Below are positions 55,590 through 64,000 of a stretch of DNA of 64,000 bases, piece by piece (position 1 is the first letter of the stretch; each line of letters starts with the position of its first letter). The position numbers and the translations under genes were made by a program. Below the pieces are notes generated by a model, which was not told the origin of the DNA, made no database searches, and saw nothing but the letters and a program-made list of their open reading frames with translations. Location: NCBI RefSeq assembly GCF_051175385.1, contig NZ_CP195106.1, forward strand, positions 5,580,001 through 5,644,000, written 5' to 3'. The DNA comes from Tundrisphaera lichenicola (GTDB lineage Bacteria; Planctomycetota; Planctomycetia; Isosphaerales; Isosphaeraceae).

Positions 55590-57184
55590 GACTTCGGCCC
55601 CCCGCCCGCCGGGGCCTCGGCCTTCTTCAATACTTGCTTCGAGACCCGAGAGAGTGCCTGCTTGGCGAACTCCTGGAGGAAATCGGCCCGGCTGTTCAGG
55701 TTAAATTGGCGGATCAGGGCGGCTCCCATCCCGCCGTCTCCCCAGGATTGACCGTGACGGAAGTAGTCGGCGAAGGCATGCCCCGAGACGTGGGCGAGGT
55801 AGGCCATCGAGACCGCCTGGACCGCACCACCGGCGGCGTACCCGACCAGACTCGACTTGAAAAGCCCGGCGATCAGCGAGGTCGATGCCTCCACCAGCCC
55901 GGTCTTCAGGAGCATCTGGATCATCTGCGAGCCGATCATCTTGACGTGCGCCGTGGTGAGTTCGACCCCGTAGACGGCGGCTAGTTCGGTGATCATCTGA
56001 TACTGCACGGCCCCAGCGGCCATCAGGTCGAGCGCGGGGACCGGATTCGCGAAGACCGTCCCGGCCGTCAGCCACTGAAATTTGTCGATGACTGCCTGAG
56101 CCCGTTGGTCGCGTTCCTTCGAAAGTTGACCGCGTGCCTCTTCATTGATCAGATGCGCCCGGAGAAGAAGGTTGCCCGCTCGGAGCGTGTCCCCTTCACC
56201 ATCAAGGACGGCGGCGATCCGCTCTCGGAGCGGTTCGACATCGGGCGGCTCGGCCTCCAGGACCGTGGAGATGGCCCCGTCGTCGCCTTGAATCCGTACG
56301 GGCATCGGTCGAGGGGAGGCCGAGACCGCCACCACGTCGAGCGGTGCCACCAGGCCGCTCAGCCGCTCCCGGAGCTTGGCCAGGATCGCGTCGCGGTCCT
56401 CGTCGATCAGGCGATCCTTCTTGTTCAGGACCACGATCGACCGCTTCCCTTGCCGGGCCAGCGCAACCATCGGCTCGTACTCCGAGCGGATCAGGTCGTG
56501 ATCGACGACGAAGAGCAGCAAGTCGGCGCGGGCCGCCAGATCGCGAGCCTCGGCCTCGCGGACCGAACCCGCCTCGCCGATCTCGGAAAGCCCCGGTGTG
56601 TCGGTCAGGAGGACGGTCCCGTCGACGTCCTCCACCTTGATCGTAAACGCCTCCCCCCCCTTGGTCGTGCCGATGGTCGCCTCGGTCCGCCCCACGACTC
56701 GCCCCAGCAGCGCATTGATTAGCGAGGTCTTTCCCGCCGAGCCCGTGCCGAAGATGACGACGTGGAATCGCCGGACTTCACGATCGGTGCGGAGCGTGGC
56801 AATCTCGGACCGGAGCCGGGCCTGAGCCGTCGGGTCCTTGACCTGCGAGACGACCGCCTCAGCCTCGCGGGCCTGGACATCGGCCGCGGCCACGATGTCC
56901 TCGGGAGCCTGTGCGGGGGGACGTTCGTCGCGACCGAGCTTCCAGAGCAATCGGGCGGCGCCAATAGCCGTGGCCGACGCGGCCAGGCAGGTGATCGCGA
57001 CGAAGCCGATCGCAAGCTGGGGTGACGTCCGGGCCAGACGGTCGTGCATATCGCCGACCGACGTAACCAGCCAGGCCGCCGTCCCCAGCGAAAGGGTCAG
57101 GCCAATCAGTGCAAGCCAGAGGCGTTGGGTTCTTGTCATTCCGAGGGCCAGGTGATTCTGAGGCTCCGGCTCGCGTCCTGTCAT
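55586..57184 (-). CDS. Membrane-anchored GTPase with DUF697-like C-terminus (third of three)
   Basis: 532 residues (517 if it starts at the ATG at 57139). Two N-terminal membrane helices (about 25-45 and 55-80) precede a charged helical stalk and the G domain: FGTGSAGKTSL (G1), GTTKGGEAF (G2), DTPGLSEIG (G3) and NKKD (G4). The C-terminal part is DUF697-like, with ANPVPALDLMAAG and a final SWGDGG. This is the only one of the three with its own membrane anchor. It is first in the operon and probably directs its location. Confidence 0.88.
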   Translation of the reverse strand: MTGREPEPQNHLALGMTRTQRLWLALIGLTLSLGTAAWLVTSVGDMHDRLARTSPQLAIGFVAITCLAASATAIGAARLLWKLGRDERPPAQAPEDIVAAADVQAREAEAVVSQVKDPTAQARLRSEIATLRTDREVRRFHVVIFGTGSAGKTSLINALLGRVVGRTEATIGTTKGGEAFTIKVEDVDGTVLLTDTPGLSEIGEAGSVREAEARDLAARADLLLFVVDHDLIRSEYEPMVALARQGKRSIVVLNKKDRLIDEDRDAILAKLRERLSGLVAPLDVVAVSASPRPMPVRIQGDDGAISTVLEAEPPDVEPLRERIAAVLDGEGDTLRAGNLLLRAHLINEEARGQLSKERDQRAQAVIDKFQWLTAGTVFANPVPALDLMAAGAVQYQMITELAAVYGVELTTAHVKMIGSQMIQMLLKTGLVEASTSLIAGLFKSSLVGYAAGGAVQAVSMAYLAHVSGHAFADYFRHGQSWGDGGMGAALIRQFNLNSRADFLQEFAKQALSRVSKQVLKKAEAPAGGGPKS

Positions 57185-57373
57185 TCGGTCATTCGTCGAG
57201 AATCGACCTTCCTTGGGTCGATCCGGCCGGGTGTCCGCAATTCTACCCCGAGAGTACCGGCGGTATCAAAGACCGACTCGATCGCTCCTAAGCCATTCAT
57301 GTCGGCCCGGCTCCCCCTTATACTGGTGGACCTGGCCCATCATCACTTCGCCATCCTCCAGCAAAGGTGCACC

Positions 57374-58306
57374 ATGTCCCAGGAATTCGAGAACCCAGAT
57401 CCCAACTCGCCCCTACCCACGCCGTCTGGCGAAGCAAAAAAATCGGGCCCGCGTCTCAAGATCCCCGTTCCTCCAGATCTCCCCCACGACGACCCCGAGC
57501 ACGGCTCTCCTCATCGCCGGCTCTCGACGATGGTCGGTGTCAATTTTCTCCTGCTGTTGGTCCTGATCCTGATGCTCGGTTGGGTCATCCTCCGCCCGGA
57601 AGGACAACCAACCCAAGAAGTGGCGACCAACGCCCCATCGGATGAATCCAAGGCACTGACATCCGAGGTCGATCGACTCAAGGAGGAGATCGCCGGTCTG
57701 ACCAAGCGACTCGGCGAGATGCCCGCGCCGGTCGATCCCACGCCTCAGATTAAATCGCTCGACGACAAGGTCGCCGAACTCGGCAAGGCTCTCGCCGAGA
57801 CACCCGCCCAGTTGGAAGCCCTCAGCCAGAAGGTCGAAGCGGCGGCCAAGGCCGAGGGATTCGCCCCCGCCCCCAAGGTTGACGAGATCGACAAGAAAGT
57901 GGACGAACTGACCCAGGCCGTCGACTCGCTCAAGGCCGAGATGACCGCTCGACCAGCCCCGGCCGCCGAGACGACCCAAGCCCCGGACGCCAATCCCGAG
58001 GCCTCATCCCTGGTCCGAGCGATCGAACTCTTCCAGCAGGCGAAGTATGCCGAGGCGAAGGAAGAATTCGAAAAGCTCCAGTCGAGCAACCCCGAGGACG
58101 CCCGAGTCTGGTATTTCTCGGCACTGGCCAACGGACTGGCAACGCGGAACTGGCAGGGCGAGAGCGAGAGATTGGTCAAACTTGGCGTCGAGCGAGAGAA
58201 GGCCGGTACTCCCGATAAGGCCGAGATCGACCTCGCCTTCGGCGATCTGACCGTTAACAATGGCAAGGATTGGCTCGCCTATTACCGGAAACAAGCGTCT
58301 CGCTGA
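57374..58306 (+). CDS. Membrane protein with coiled coil and TPR-like C-terminus
   Basis: 310 residues. A Pro-rich cytoplasmic N-terminus (about 1-50) leads to one membrane helix (LLLLVLILMLGWVIL). A long, regular coiled coil follows (about 90-200; heptads with Leu/Lys/Glu such as VDRLKEEIAGLTKRL), then a C-terminal pair of TPR-like helices. The family is not recognised. AAAGG lies 6 bases before the ATG. It is divergent from the GTPase operon across 189 bases and precedes an exported oxidoreductase. Confidence 0.82.
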   Translation: MSQEFENPDPNSPLPTPSGEAKKSGPRLKIPVPPDLPHDDPEHGSPHRRLSTMVGVNFLLLLVLILMLGWVILRPEGQPTQEVATNAPSDESKALTSEVDRLKEEIAGLTKRLGEMPAPVDPTPQIKSLDDKVAELGKALAETPAQLEALSQKVEAAAKAEGFAPAPKVDEIDKKVDELTQAVDSLKAEMTARPAPAAETTQAPDANPEASSLVRAIELFQQAKYAEAKEEFEKLQSSNPEDARVWYFSALANGLATRNWQGESERLVKLGVEREKAGTPDKAEIDLAFGDLTVNNGKDWLAYYRKQASR

Positions 58307-58396
58307 GAGTCGAACCCTCGGGTTGTCCGGCCCACTCTGAAACGGCTTGTGATTATTCCGCTGAATCGAATCGATCCCATCCCGGAGGGTAGATCC

Positions 58397-59731
58397 ATGT
58401 CGGACGAGAACCGCCGAGAATTCCTGCGCCGAGGGGCACGGGCCGTCGGAGTTGGAGGAATCGGTTATGCGTTCCCGATGATCGTCAACCGTCGAGTGTT
58501 GGGTGGGCCGGACGTCGTCCCTCCCAGCGAACGAATCCGGGTCGGATTCATCGGCGTCGGTCGTCAAGGGACCGCGAACATCAAGGCGATCCAGAAGCAG
58601 AAAGCCGCCGACGTCGTCGCAGCGTCCGACGTCGATCAGAACCACCTGGCCGCAGCCCGTAAGGTCGCCGAATCCGGTGGCCGCCCCTGTACGGGCCACG
58701 CCGATTATCGAAAGCTCCTCGACGACCAGTCGATTGATGCGGTCCTGATCAGCACGCCCGACCACTGGCACGCTCTGACGACCATCGACACCTGCGCGGC
58801 AGGCAAGGACGTCTATTGCGAGAAGCCACTGGGGTTGACCATCGCCGAGGGTAAAGCGATGGTCGAAGCGGCCAGGAAGGCGAAACGAATCGTGCAGACG
58901 GGCAGCCAGCAACGCTCCGATGCGCGGTTCCGCCTGGCCTGCGAACTGGTCCGATCAGGTCGACTGGGTAAGATCAAGTCGGTCCGGACGAGCTTGCCAA
59001 AGGTCAACTTCGACGGGCCGGCGGTGGCCGATTCGACCCCCCCGCCCGAACTCGACTACCAGACCTGGCTCGGGCCGGCTCCCGAGCGGCCTTATAACGT
59101 CAAGCACGTCCACTACTTGTTCCGGTTCTTCTGGGACTACTCGGGCGGCCAGATGACCAACTTCGGTGCCCACCACCTCGATATCGCGCAGTGGGGACTG
59201 GGTCGCGACGAGAGCGGACCGGTCTCGATCGAAGGGTCCGCCCGCTACAACAAGGATGGTTGGTTCGAGGTGCCGGAGCAGAGCGAGATCGTTTACACCT
59301 ACGATGACGGCATCAAGCTCTACTGCAACCAGGGGATGGGCTCCGGCCCCAGTGTCCTGTTCGAAGGTGAAAAAGGATCGATCTCTGTTTCTCGCGGCAA
59401 GATCGAGTCGAACCCTCCCGAGATCCTGAAAGAGCCTTTGAAAACGGGAGATGTCCATCTCTACGCGAGCGAGGACCACCACAAGAACTGGTTGGACTGC
59501 ATCAAGTCCCGAGAGTTGCCGATCTGCGACGTCGCGATCGGTCACCGGTCGGCGACGGTCTGCCACCTGGGCAACATCGCCGCCAGGCTAGGACGGAAGC
59601 TGAACTGGGACCCGACGACCGAGACGATCGTCGGCGACACCGAGGCGGCCGACATGCTTTCGAGAACCTATCGAGCCCCGTGGCATCTCCCGGAATCCAC
59701 GGCCCGCGTCGATTCGGCCCGCCGAGGCTGA
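58397..59731 (+). CDS. Tat-exported Gfo/Idh/MocA oxidoreductase
   Basis: 444 residues. The N-terminus NRREFLRRGARAVGVGG is a twin-arginine signal, then the Rossmann fold VGFIGVGRQGTANI with the family EKPLG Lys. The C-terminal domain has GGQMTNFGAHHLD with the His/Asp pair. Exported members are very common in planctomycetes and are thought to act on sugars or cyclitols in the periplasm. GGAGG lies 9 bases before the ATG. A strong hairpin follows its stop. Confidence 0.92.
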   Translation: MSDENRREFLRRGARAVGVGGIGYAFPMIVNRRVLGGPDVVPPSERIRVGFIGVGRQGTANIKAIQKQKAADVVAASDVDQNHLAAARKVAESGGRPCTGHADYRKLLDDQSIDAVLISTPDHWHALTTIDTCAAGKDVYCEKPLGLTIAEGKAMVEAARKAKRIVQTGSQQRSDARFRLACELVRSGRLGKIKSVRTSLPKVNFDGPAVADSTPPPELDYQTWLGPAPERPYNVKHVHYLFRFFWDYSGGQMTNFGAHHLDIAQWGLGRDESGPVSIEGSARYNKDGWFEVPEQSEIVYTYDDGIKLYCNQGMGSGPSVLFEGEKGSISVSRGKIESNPPEILKEPLKTGDVHLYASEDHHKNWLDCIKSRELPICDVAIGHRSATVCHLGNIAARLGRKLNWDPTTETIVGDTEAADMLSRTYRAPWHLPESTARVDSARRG

Positions 59732-59760
59732 TCCGCCACGGCTTCCATTCAAAATGTAAA

Positions 59761-59797
59761 GAGCCGGAAGCGCCCGACAATCGGGAGCTTCCGGCTC
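59761..59797 (-). terminator. Bidirectional hairpin terminator of the cox operon
   Basis: GAGCCGGAAGC (59761-59771) pairs perfectly over 11 bp with GCTTCCGGCTC (59787-59797), with an inner CCCGA/TCGGG stem. On the minus strand it is followed by T-rich TTTACATTTTG, so it mainly ends the cox operon; it also lies downstream of the convergent oxidoreductase. Confidence 0.85.
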
Positions 59798-59828
59798 GAC
59801 TAAATCGGCTCGTCGTGACCGAACGGAT

Positions 59829-60143
59829 TTACTTACCGGGCATGTGAAGCCAGTCCCGCGACCAGTAGTCGTTGTAGGTCAGGACGACCAGGATCCCGAA
59901 CCAGACGAGGGTCGCGGCACCGATCAGCCACGTCAGCTTCTCGCTCTCGCGGAAGTGCATGAAGAACAGCACGATCAGCGCCGCCTTGACTACGGCGATC
60001 CCCAGGGCGGCGATCAGGTTCAATTCGCCAAGATTCATCTTGGCGGCGACCACGGTGAGCACCAGCAAGACCATCAAAGCCACGAAGACCTTGATATAAA
60101 GCGGCCGGTGTGTGTGGTGGGCGGAGCCGGTATGTGTGCTCAT
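59829..60143 (-). CDS. coxD: Cytochrome c oxidase subunit IV (small)
   Basis: 104 residues with three hydrophobic segments. The form and KAALIVLFFMHFRESEKLTW match the caa3-type oxidase subunit IV (cytochrome oxidase subunit IV family), which stabilises the complex. Its ATG overlaps the coxC stop by 4 bases. It is the last gene of the operon. Confidence 0.9.
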   Translation of the reverse strand: MSTHTGSAHHTHRPLYIKVFVALMVLLVLTVVAAKMNLGELNLIAALGIAVVKAALIVLFFMHFRESEKLTWLIGAATLVWFGILVVLTYNDYWSRDWLHMPGK

Positions 60144-60820
60144 TTGTGGTTAAGGTCGATCAGGTAAAGGAGTGGGAAGAGGAAAACCCAGACCAGGTCG
60201 ACGAAGTGCCAATAGAGGCCCAGCGATTCGACCGTAGTCGGGTCGACCATCCGACTCCGGTAGATCATCAACGCGAGGATCCCGATGGCCACGATCCCGA
60301 TGACCATGTGCAGGGCGTGCAAGCCGGTCATGGCGAAGTAAATGACGAAGAACAACTCCACCTGACCCAGTTCGCCTGCCGAGAGCTTCTCGGCTAAATG
60401 ATGGGGATGGAAATTGAGGCCCGGGATCAATTGCTCTTTAAAGTCGGTGTAGTACTCGAAGGCCTTGACCCCGAGGAAGATCGAGCCGAGAACCATTGTG
60501 ATGATCAGGTTGCGGATCATCGCGCTCAGGTTTCCCAGCTTGGCATGATCGACCGCCAGGGCCATCGAGAGGCTGGAGCAGAGCAGGACTCCGGTGTTGA
60601 GGAATCCCGCCTCCATGATTAATGAATTCGAGCCTTCCGCGAACGGACCGTGGTATTTCCAGCGGAACAGGATGTACGCGAGGAACATCCCGCCGAAGAA
60701 CATCACCTCAGTTGCGAGGAAGGTCCACATTCCGAGCTTGGTGGATTCGTCCTGCTGCTGCCGGTCGTCGAAGTGCGACAGCAGGACGGGCTCGGCGACG
60801 TGTGCCACGGCGTTAGACAC
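60140..60820 (-). CDS. coxC: Cytochrome c oxidase subunit III
   Basis: 226 residues with about five to six membrane segments. TEVMFFGGMFLAYILFRW contains the subunit III signature, and the central ITMVLGSIFLGVKAFEY and C-terminal YWHFVDLVWVFLFPLLY are conserved. It lies between coxA and coxD in the membrane oxidase complex. It overlaps the coxA stop by 8 bases and coxD by 4. Confidence 0.96.
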   Translation of the reverse strand: MSNAVAHVAEPVLLSHFDDRQQQDESTKLGMWTFLATEVMFFGGMFLAYILFRWKYHGPFAEGSNSLIMEAGFLNTGVLLCSSLSMALAVDHAKLGNLSAMIRNLIITMVLGSIFLGVKAFEYYTDFKEQLIPGLNFHPHHLAEKLSAGELGQVELFFVIYFAMTGLHALHMVIGIVAIGILALMIYRSRMVDPTTVESLGLYWHFVDLVWVFLFPLLYLIDLNHK

Positions 60821-62459
60821 TCGGACCCTCCTGAATTTCGTACTCGTAGGGCTCTTCGTTGACGATCGGGATTGATTCGAAGTTGTGAGTCGTCGGCGGC
60901 GAGGGGAGGGTCCACTCGAGCCCGGTGGCTCTCCAGGGATTGGAACCGGCGATCGGACCGAACTTCAGCGATAGGAGCAGATAGAACAAGGGGAGGAAGT
61001 AGCCGACCGCCAGGATCGACGCCCCTGCGGATGACAGGACGTTGAACACCTGGAATTCGGCCGGGTACTCGTGATATCGCCGGGGCATCCCCAGGTAGCC
61101 CAGGACAAACTGCGGGAAGAAGGTCAGGTTGAAGCCGACGAAGACCAGGAGGGCCGACAGCTTACCCCAAATCTCGGGATACATGCGCCCGGTGATCTTG
61201 GGCCACCAGAAGTGGATACCCCCCAGGTAGGCCATCACGGTCCCACCGACCATGATGTAATGGAAGTGGGCCACGACGAAATAAGTGTCGTGAACGTGGA
61301 CGTCGATGGCCAGGGTCGATAGCATCAAGCCCGTCAATCCACCGATTACGAACAGTCCGATGTAGCCCAAGGCGTAAAGCATCGGCGTATCGGCCGAGAT
61401 CGAGCCCTTGTAAAGGGTCGTGGTCCAGTTGAAGACCTTGATCCCGGACGGGATGGCGATCAAGAAGCTGATGACCGAGAACACGATCCCGGCGTACATC
61501 GACTGGCCACTCACGAACATGTGGTGGCCCCAGACGAGGAAACCCAGGATGGCGATCGCCATCATCGCCACCGCCATGAAGCGGTAACCGAAGATCTTCC
61601 GCCGCGAGAAGCAAGGCACGATCTCGTTGATCACCCCGAAGCCGGGGATGATCATGATGTAAACGGCCGGGTGCGAGTAGAACCAGAACAGGTGCTGGAA
61701 GAGGATCGGGTCGCCGCCGAGAGCGGGGTCGAAGATCCCGACTCGCATCACCCGCTCCAGGGCCAGCAGGACGATCGTGATCGCCAGGACCGGCGTGCCC
61801 AGCACCATGATGATGCTGGTCGCATACTCGGCCCAGACGAACAGTGGCATCCGGAACCAGGTCATCCCCGGCGCCCGCATCTTGTGGACGGTCACGATGA
61901 AGTTGAGGCCCGTCAGGATCGACGAGAAGCCCACGATGAAGACGCCCAGGGCCGTCAGGATGACGTTGCTGTTCGAGTACATCGAGCTATAAGGCGTGTA
62001 AAACGTCCAACCCGTATCAACCCCGCCCCAGAGGATCGCGGCGATCGTGAACAGGCCGCCCGTGATGTAGACGTACCAGCTGAGGAGGTTGAGCCTCGGG
62101 AAGGCGAGGTCGCGTGCCCCGATCATGATCGGCAGGAGGAAATTCCCCAGGACCGCCGGGATCGACGGGACCATGAAGAAGAAGACCATCACGATCCCGT
62201 GCAGGGTGAACATCCGATTATAAAGGTCGGACCTCATCAGGTCGCCTTCGGGCGTCAGCAACTCCAGCCTCATCAGGGTGGCCGCAGCCCCGCCGATGAA
62301 GAAGAAGAAGGTGATCGAGATCATGTAGAGGATCCCGATCCGCTTGTGGTCCGTCGTCAATAGCCACGACCTGACCGAATGCTCGGCGGTGAGATAGTTC
62401 TTCTCGGGGTAAGTCGTCGAGACTTGCTCCCCGGCGTGAGGCTCTTGCAGGACGCTCAT
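60813..62459 (-). CDS. coxA: Cytochrome c oxidase subunit I
   Basis: 548-residue catalytic subunit that reduces O2 to water and pumps protons; about 12 membrane segments. Heme and copper ligands are in LTGLNFIV, WFYSHPAVYIM (CuB His with the Tyr cross-link) and VAHFHYIM. The motif is YSHPAVY, without the Glu of A1-type enzymes, so it is A2-type, consistent with a caa3 oxidase. The N-terminus of about 30 residues precedes the first helix. It overlaps the coxB stop by 4 bases. Confidence 0.97.
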   Translation of the reverse strand: MSVLQEPHAGEQVSTTYPEKNYLTAEHSVRSWLLTTDHKRIGILYMISITFFFFIGGAAATLMRLELLTPEGDLMRSDLYNRMFTLHGIVMVFFFMVPSIPAVLGNFLLPIMIGARDLAFPRLNLLSWYVYITGGLFTIAAILWGGVDTGWTFYTPYSSMYSNSNVILTALGVFIVGFSSILTGLNFIVTVHKMRAPGMTWFRMPLFVWAEYATSIIMVLGTPVLAITIVLLALERVMRVGIFDPALGGDPILFQHLFWFYSHPAVYIMIIPGFGVINEIVPCFSRRKIFGYRFMAVAMMAIAILGFLVWGHHMFVSGQSMYAGIVFSVISFLIAIPSGIKVFNWTTTLYKGSISADTPMLYALGYIGLFVIGGLTGLMLSTLAIDVHVHDTYFVVAHFHYIMVGGTVMAYLGGIHFWWPKITGRMYPEIWGKLSALLVFVGFNLTFFPQFVLGYLGMPRRYHEYPAEFQVFNVLSSAGASILAVGYFLPLFYLLLSLKFGPIAGSNPWRATGLEWTLPSPPTTHNFESIPIVNEEPYEYEIQEGPSV

Positions 62460-63439
62460 CGAAGGCCCTCCTTCCGCCCGATCGACTTGAGATATTCCAG
62501 GATCTGGAGCAGCTCTTCCTCCTTGAGGACCTCTTTATAAGAGGGCATCACGGGATCGAAGCCGGCCACGACCTTCGACTTGGGCAGAAGTATGGAATCT
62601 CGCATATACATATCGTCGGCTTTGACGAACTCTACGTCTTTCCCATTGGCGGCCATGATCGGAACCTGTCCGTCATAGACTCCGTCGAGCTTGGGGGCGC
62701 GGAACTTGGAGTTCTCCCCGTGGCAGCCGGTGCAATGATACTTCTCGAACAGCCGGGCCCCGCTGGAGGCCATCGAAACGCCGGCATCGCTGCTCTTGCC
62801 ACCGCTCCCGTCGGGGGCTCCCTTGAGCCACTCCTCATAAGCCGCCGGTTCCATCACGACGGCCCAGCCGCCCATCCGGGAATGCTCCGTCCCGCAATAC
62901 TCGGCGCAGAAGAGGTGATACCGGCCGACCTTGGATGGCTCGAACCACTCCGAGGTCAATCGTCCGGGGAGGACATCCTGCTTGATCCGGAAGGCCGGGA
63001 TGAAGAAGCTGTGGATCACGTCCTGCGAGGTCATGATCAGCCGGACAGGCCGCCCCAGCGGGAGGTGGATCTCGTTGATCTCGCTACGCCCCTGGGGATG
63101 CTGGACCTTCCACATCCACTGCTTACCGATCACGTAGATGGGGGAAGCACCCTTGGGCGGATTGAACATCTCGAAGAAGACCTGAGTACCGATCGCGAAG
63201 ATGAACAGGACGATCACCAGCGGGATGCCGATCCAGGCCAATTCGAGCTTGAGGTTGCTGCTGAATGCGTGGGAGCGGTCGGCCTGAGACCCCTTGCGAT
63301 AGCGGATCGCCAGGAACATCACCAGGAAACCGATCACGGCCGTGAGGACGACCGCGATGGCCAGCACGGTGAAGAAAACGAGATCGACCCGCCCCGCGAG
63401 GGTGGAGCCGCGCTCCGGGAAGAGAGGTAAGTCCCACAT
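62456..63439 (-). CDS. coxB: Cytochrome c oxidase subunit II fused to cytochrome c
   Basis: 327 residues from the ATG at 63439, which lies directly after the SCO stop. Two N-terminal membrane helices (about 20-45 and 65-90) anchor a periplasmic cupredoxin with the CuA site, CAEYCGTEHSRM. A C-terminal cytochrome c domain follows, with heme motif CTGCH (about 230) and a Met ligand, so it is a caa3-type subunit. An upstream in-frame start at 63631 would lie inside the SCO gene and is rejected. Confidence 0.97.
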   Translation of the reverse strand: MWDLPLFPERGSTLAGRVDLVFFTVLAIAVVLTAVIGFLVMFLAIRYRKGSQADRSHAFSSNLKLELAWIGIPLVIVLFIFAIGTQVFFEMFNPPKGASPIYVIGKQWMWKVQHPQGRSEINEIHLPLGRPVRLIMTSQDVIHSFFIPAFRIKQDVLPGRLTSEWFEPSKVGRYHLFCAEYCGTEHSRMGGWAVVMEPAAYEEWLKGAPDGSGGKSSDAGVSMASSGARLFEKYHCTGCHGENSKFRAPKLDGVYDGQVPIMAANGKDVEFVKADDMYMRDSILLPKSKVVAGFDPVMPSYKEVLKEEELLQILEYLKSIGRKEGLR

Positions 63440-63441
63440 GG

Positions 63442-64000
63442 TTAAAGGGTCGCCGGTCCTGGAGGGTGTTCGGGGGTCGCGGCCCTGGTCGCCCGGGCCA
63501 TCCGTCGATCGCGCCGAACCATCACAACAAAGAAGGTGCCGAGGGCCAGGGCGGTGGCAACCCCGAAGACACGGATCGTGTTCATGATCGCAAACGTATA
63601 CTTGCCCGTCGTCGGGTCGTATTCGTAGCAATACAGGATCAGCTTGTTAATCGGGGAACCGATCTTGCTCTCGGTCGCCTGCGCGATCGCATACTTCAGC
63701 TCCCGGGCCGGATATTCGACGCCGAAGAAGTAGCGTGAGATCCGACCGGCGGGGGTCAACAGGACGAAACCGGCGGCGTGAGCGTACTTGCCGGTCCTCG
63801 GGCTGAACTCGTACTTGAACCCAATCGCCCGGGCCAGTTGCTGGATCGATTCCTGACTACCGACGAGGGCATTCCAGCCCGACTCGGAACCGGGCCGATT
63901 GTATCGCTTCAGGTAAATCCGACGTTGAGCATCGGCCTGTTCGGGAGATTCTTTGGGGTCGATGCTAACGCTCAGGATGTCGAAATCCTTGCCCACCGAG
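63442..64000 (-). CDS. SCO1/SenC-family copper chaperone, 5' end cut by window
   Basis: The frame continues past the window edge. Visible are the ILSVSIDP strand, the conserved His loop (YAHAAGFVLLTPAGRIS) and a C-terminal membrane helix (GVATALALGTFFVVMV), which differs from the N-terminal anchor of most SCO proteins. The CxxxC copper motif would lie outside the window. SCO proteins deliver copper to the CuA site of subunit II, in keeping with its place just before coxB. Confidence 0.9.
   Translation of the reverse strand, partial: SVGKDFDILSVSIDPKESPEQADAQRRIYLKRYNRPGSESGWNALVGSQESIQQLARAIGFKYEFSPRTGKYAHAAGFVLLTPAGRISRYFFGVEYPARELKYAIAQATESKIGSPINKLILYCYEYDPTTGKYTFAIMNTIRVFGVATALALGTFFVVMVRRDRRMARATRAATPEHPPGPATL

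Noticed and set aside
1..64000. Insertion sequences, prophage genes, attachment sites or integrons
   Set aside because: No transposase, integrase, phage gene or long terminal inverted repeat was seen in any region.

Overview
The window reads as a chromosomal segment of a GC-rich planctomycete, probably near Isosphaeraceae/Gemmatales. This is inferred from gene content: Tat-exported Gfo/Idh/MocA and ThuA proteins, tandem FHA proteins, an Omp85/BamA with a proline-rich insert, a pyruvoyl arginine decarboxylase paired with a deoxyhypusine-synthase-like enzyme, and a caa3-type oxidase operon. Housekeeping genes sit on both strands. I see no insertion sequence, prophage, CRISPR array or rRNA. The first gene (LON-domain protein) and the last (SCO1/SenC) are cut by the window edges.

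Layout. 1-9.4 kb: LON-domain protein, folE, a large FAD/Fe-S dehydrogenase fusion, then nusB-PHP-ftsY, rnhA, lexA and a PIG-L deacetylase. 9.4-14.4 kb: a carbon-metabolism run on the minus strand (gap-pgk-rpe, a histidine-phosphatase homologue that has lost its catalytic residues, accD) with a near-consensus promoter before gap. 14.5-21.8 kb: a secreted Tyr/Gly-rich protein, two FHA proteins, and an overlapping set of uxaA, a membrane glycosyltransferase-like protein and an HpnA-like epimerase. 22.2-25.2 kb: an initiator-tRNA-like gene with a non-CAU anticodon, the polyamine pair and tsaC. 25.3-31.3 kb: a small basic protein, an ABC-2 permease, a CPBP protease, tyrS, a glyoxalase-fold protein and an oxidoreductase.

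31.4-39.7 kb is a signalling island. A minus-strand operon encodes a receiver-PP2C phosphatase, a CHASE3/PAS/LOV-like histidine kinase, a lone receiver and a lone DHp-like protein. Nearby on the plus strand are a collapsed CHASE3-REC-Hpt protein and a receiver fused to an RsbW-type ATPase. Both halves of a partner-switching system (PP2C and RsbW-type ATPase) are therefore present, plus phosphorelay parts.

39.8-48 kb: leuS (with an intrinsic terminator in its leader), an RsuA/RluB pseudouridine synthase with long disordered tails, pyrK, a UVR-motif protein and a glucuronate-isomerase-like enzyme. 48-57.2 kb: bamA, then a tight minus-strand operon of three GTPases sharing a DUF697-like C-terminus, an amidase and a small anchored protein, most joined by 4-base overlaps. 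I rate this operon the best candidate for an undescribed system. 57.4-64 kb: a coiled-coil membrane protein, a Tat-exported oxidoreductase, and the sco-coxB-coxA-coxC-coxD operon.

Start sites were chosen from Shine-Dalgarno spacing and family length. Functions rest on motifs read by eye, with no database search.
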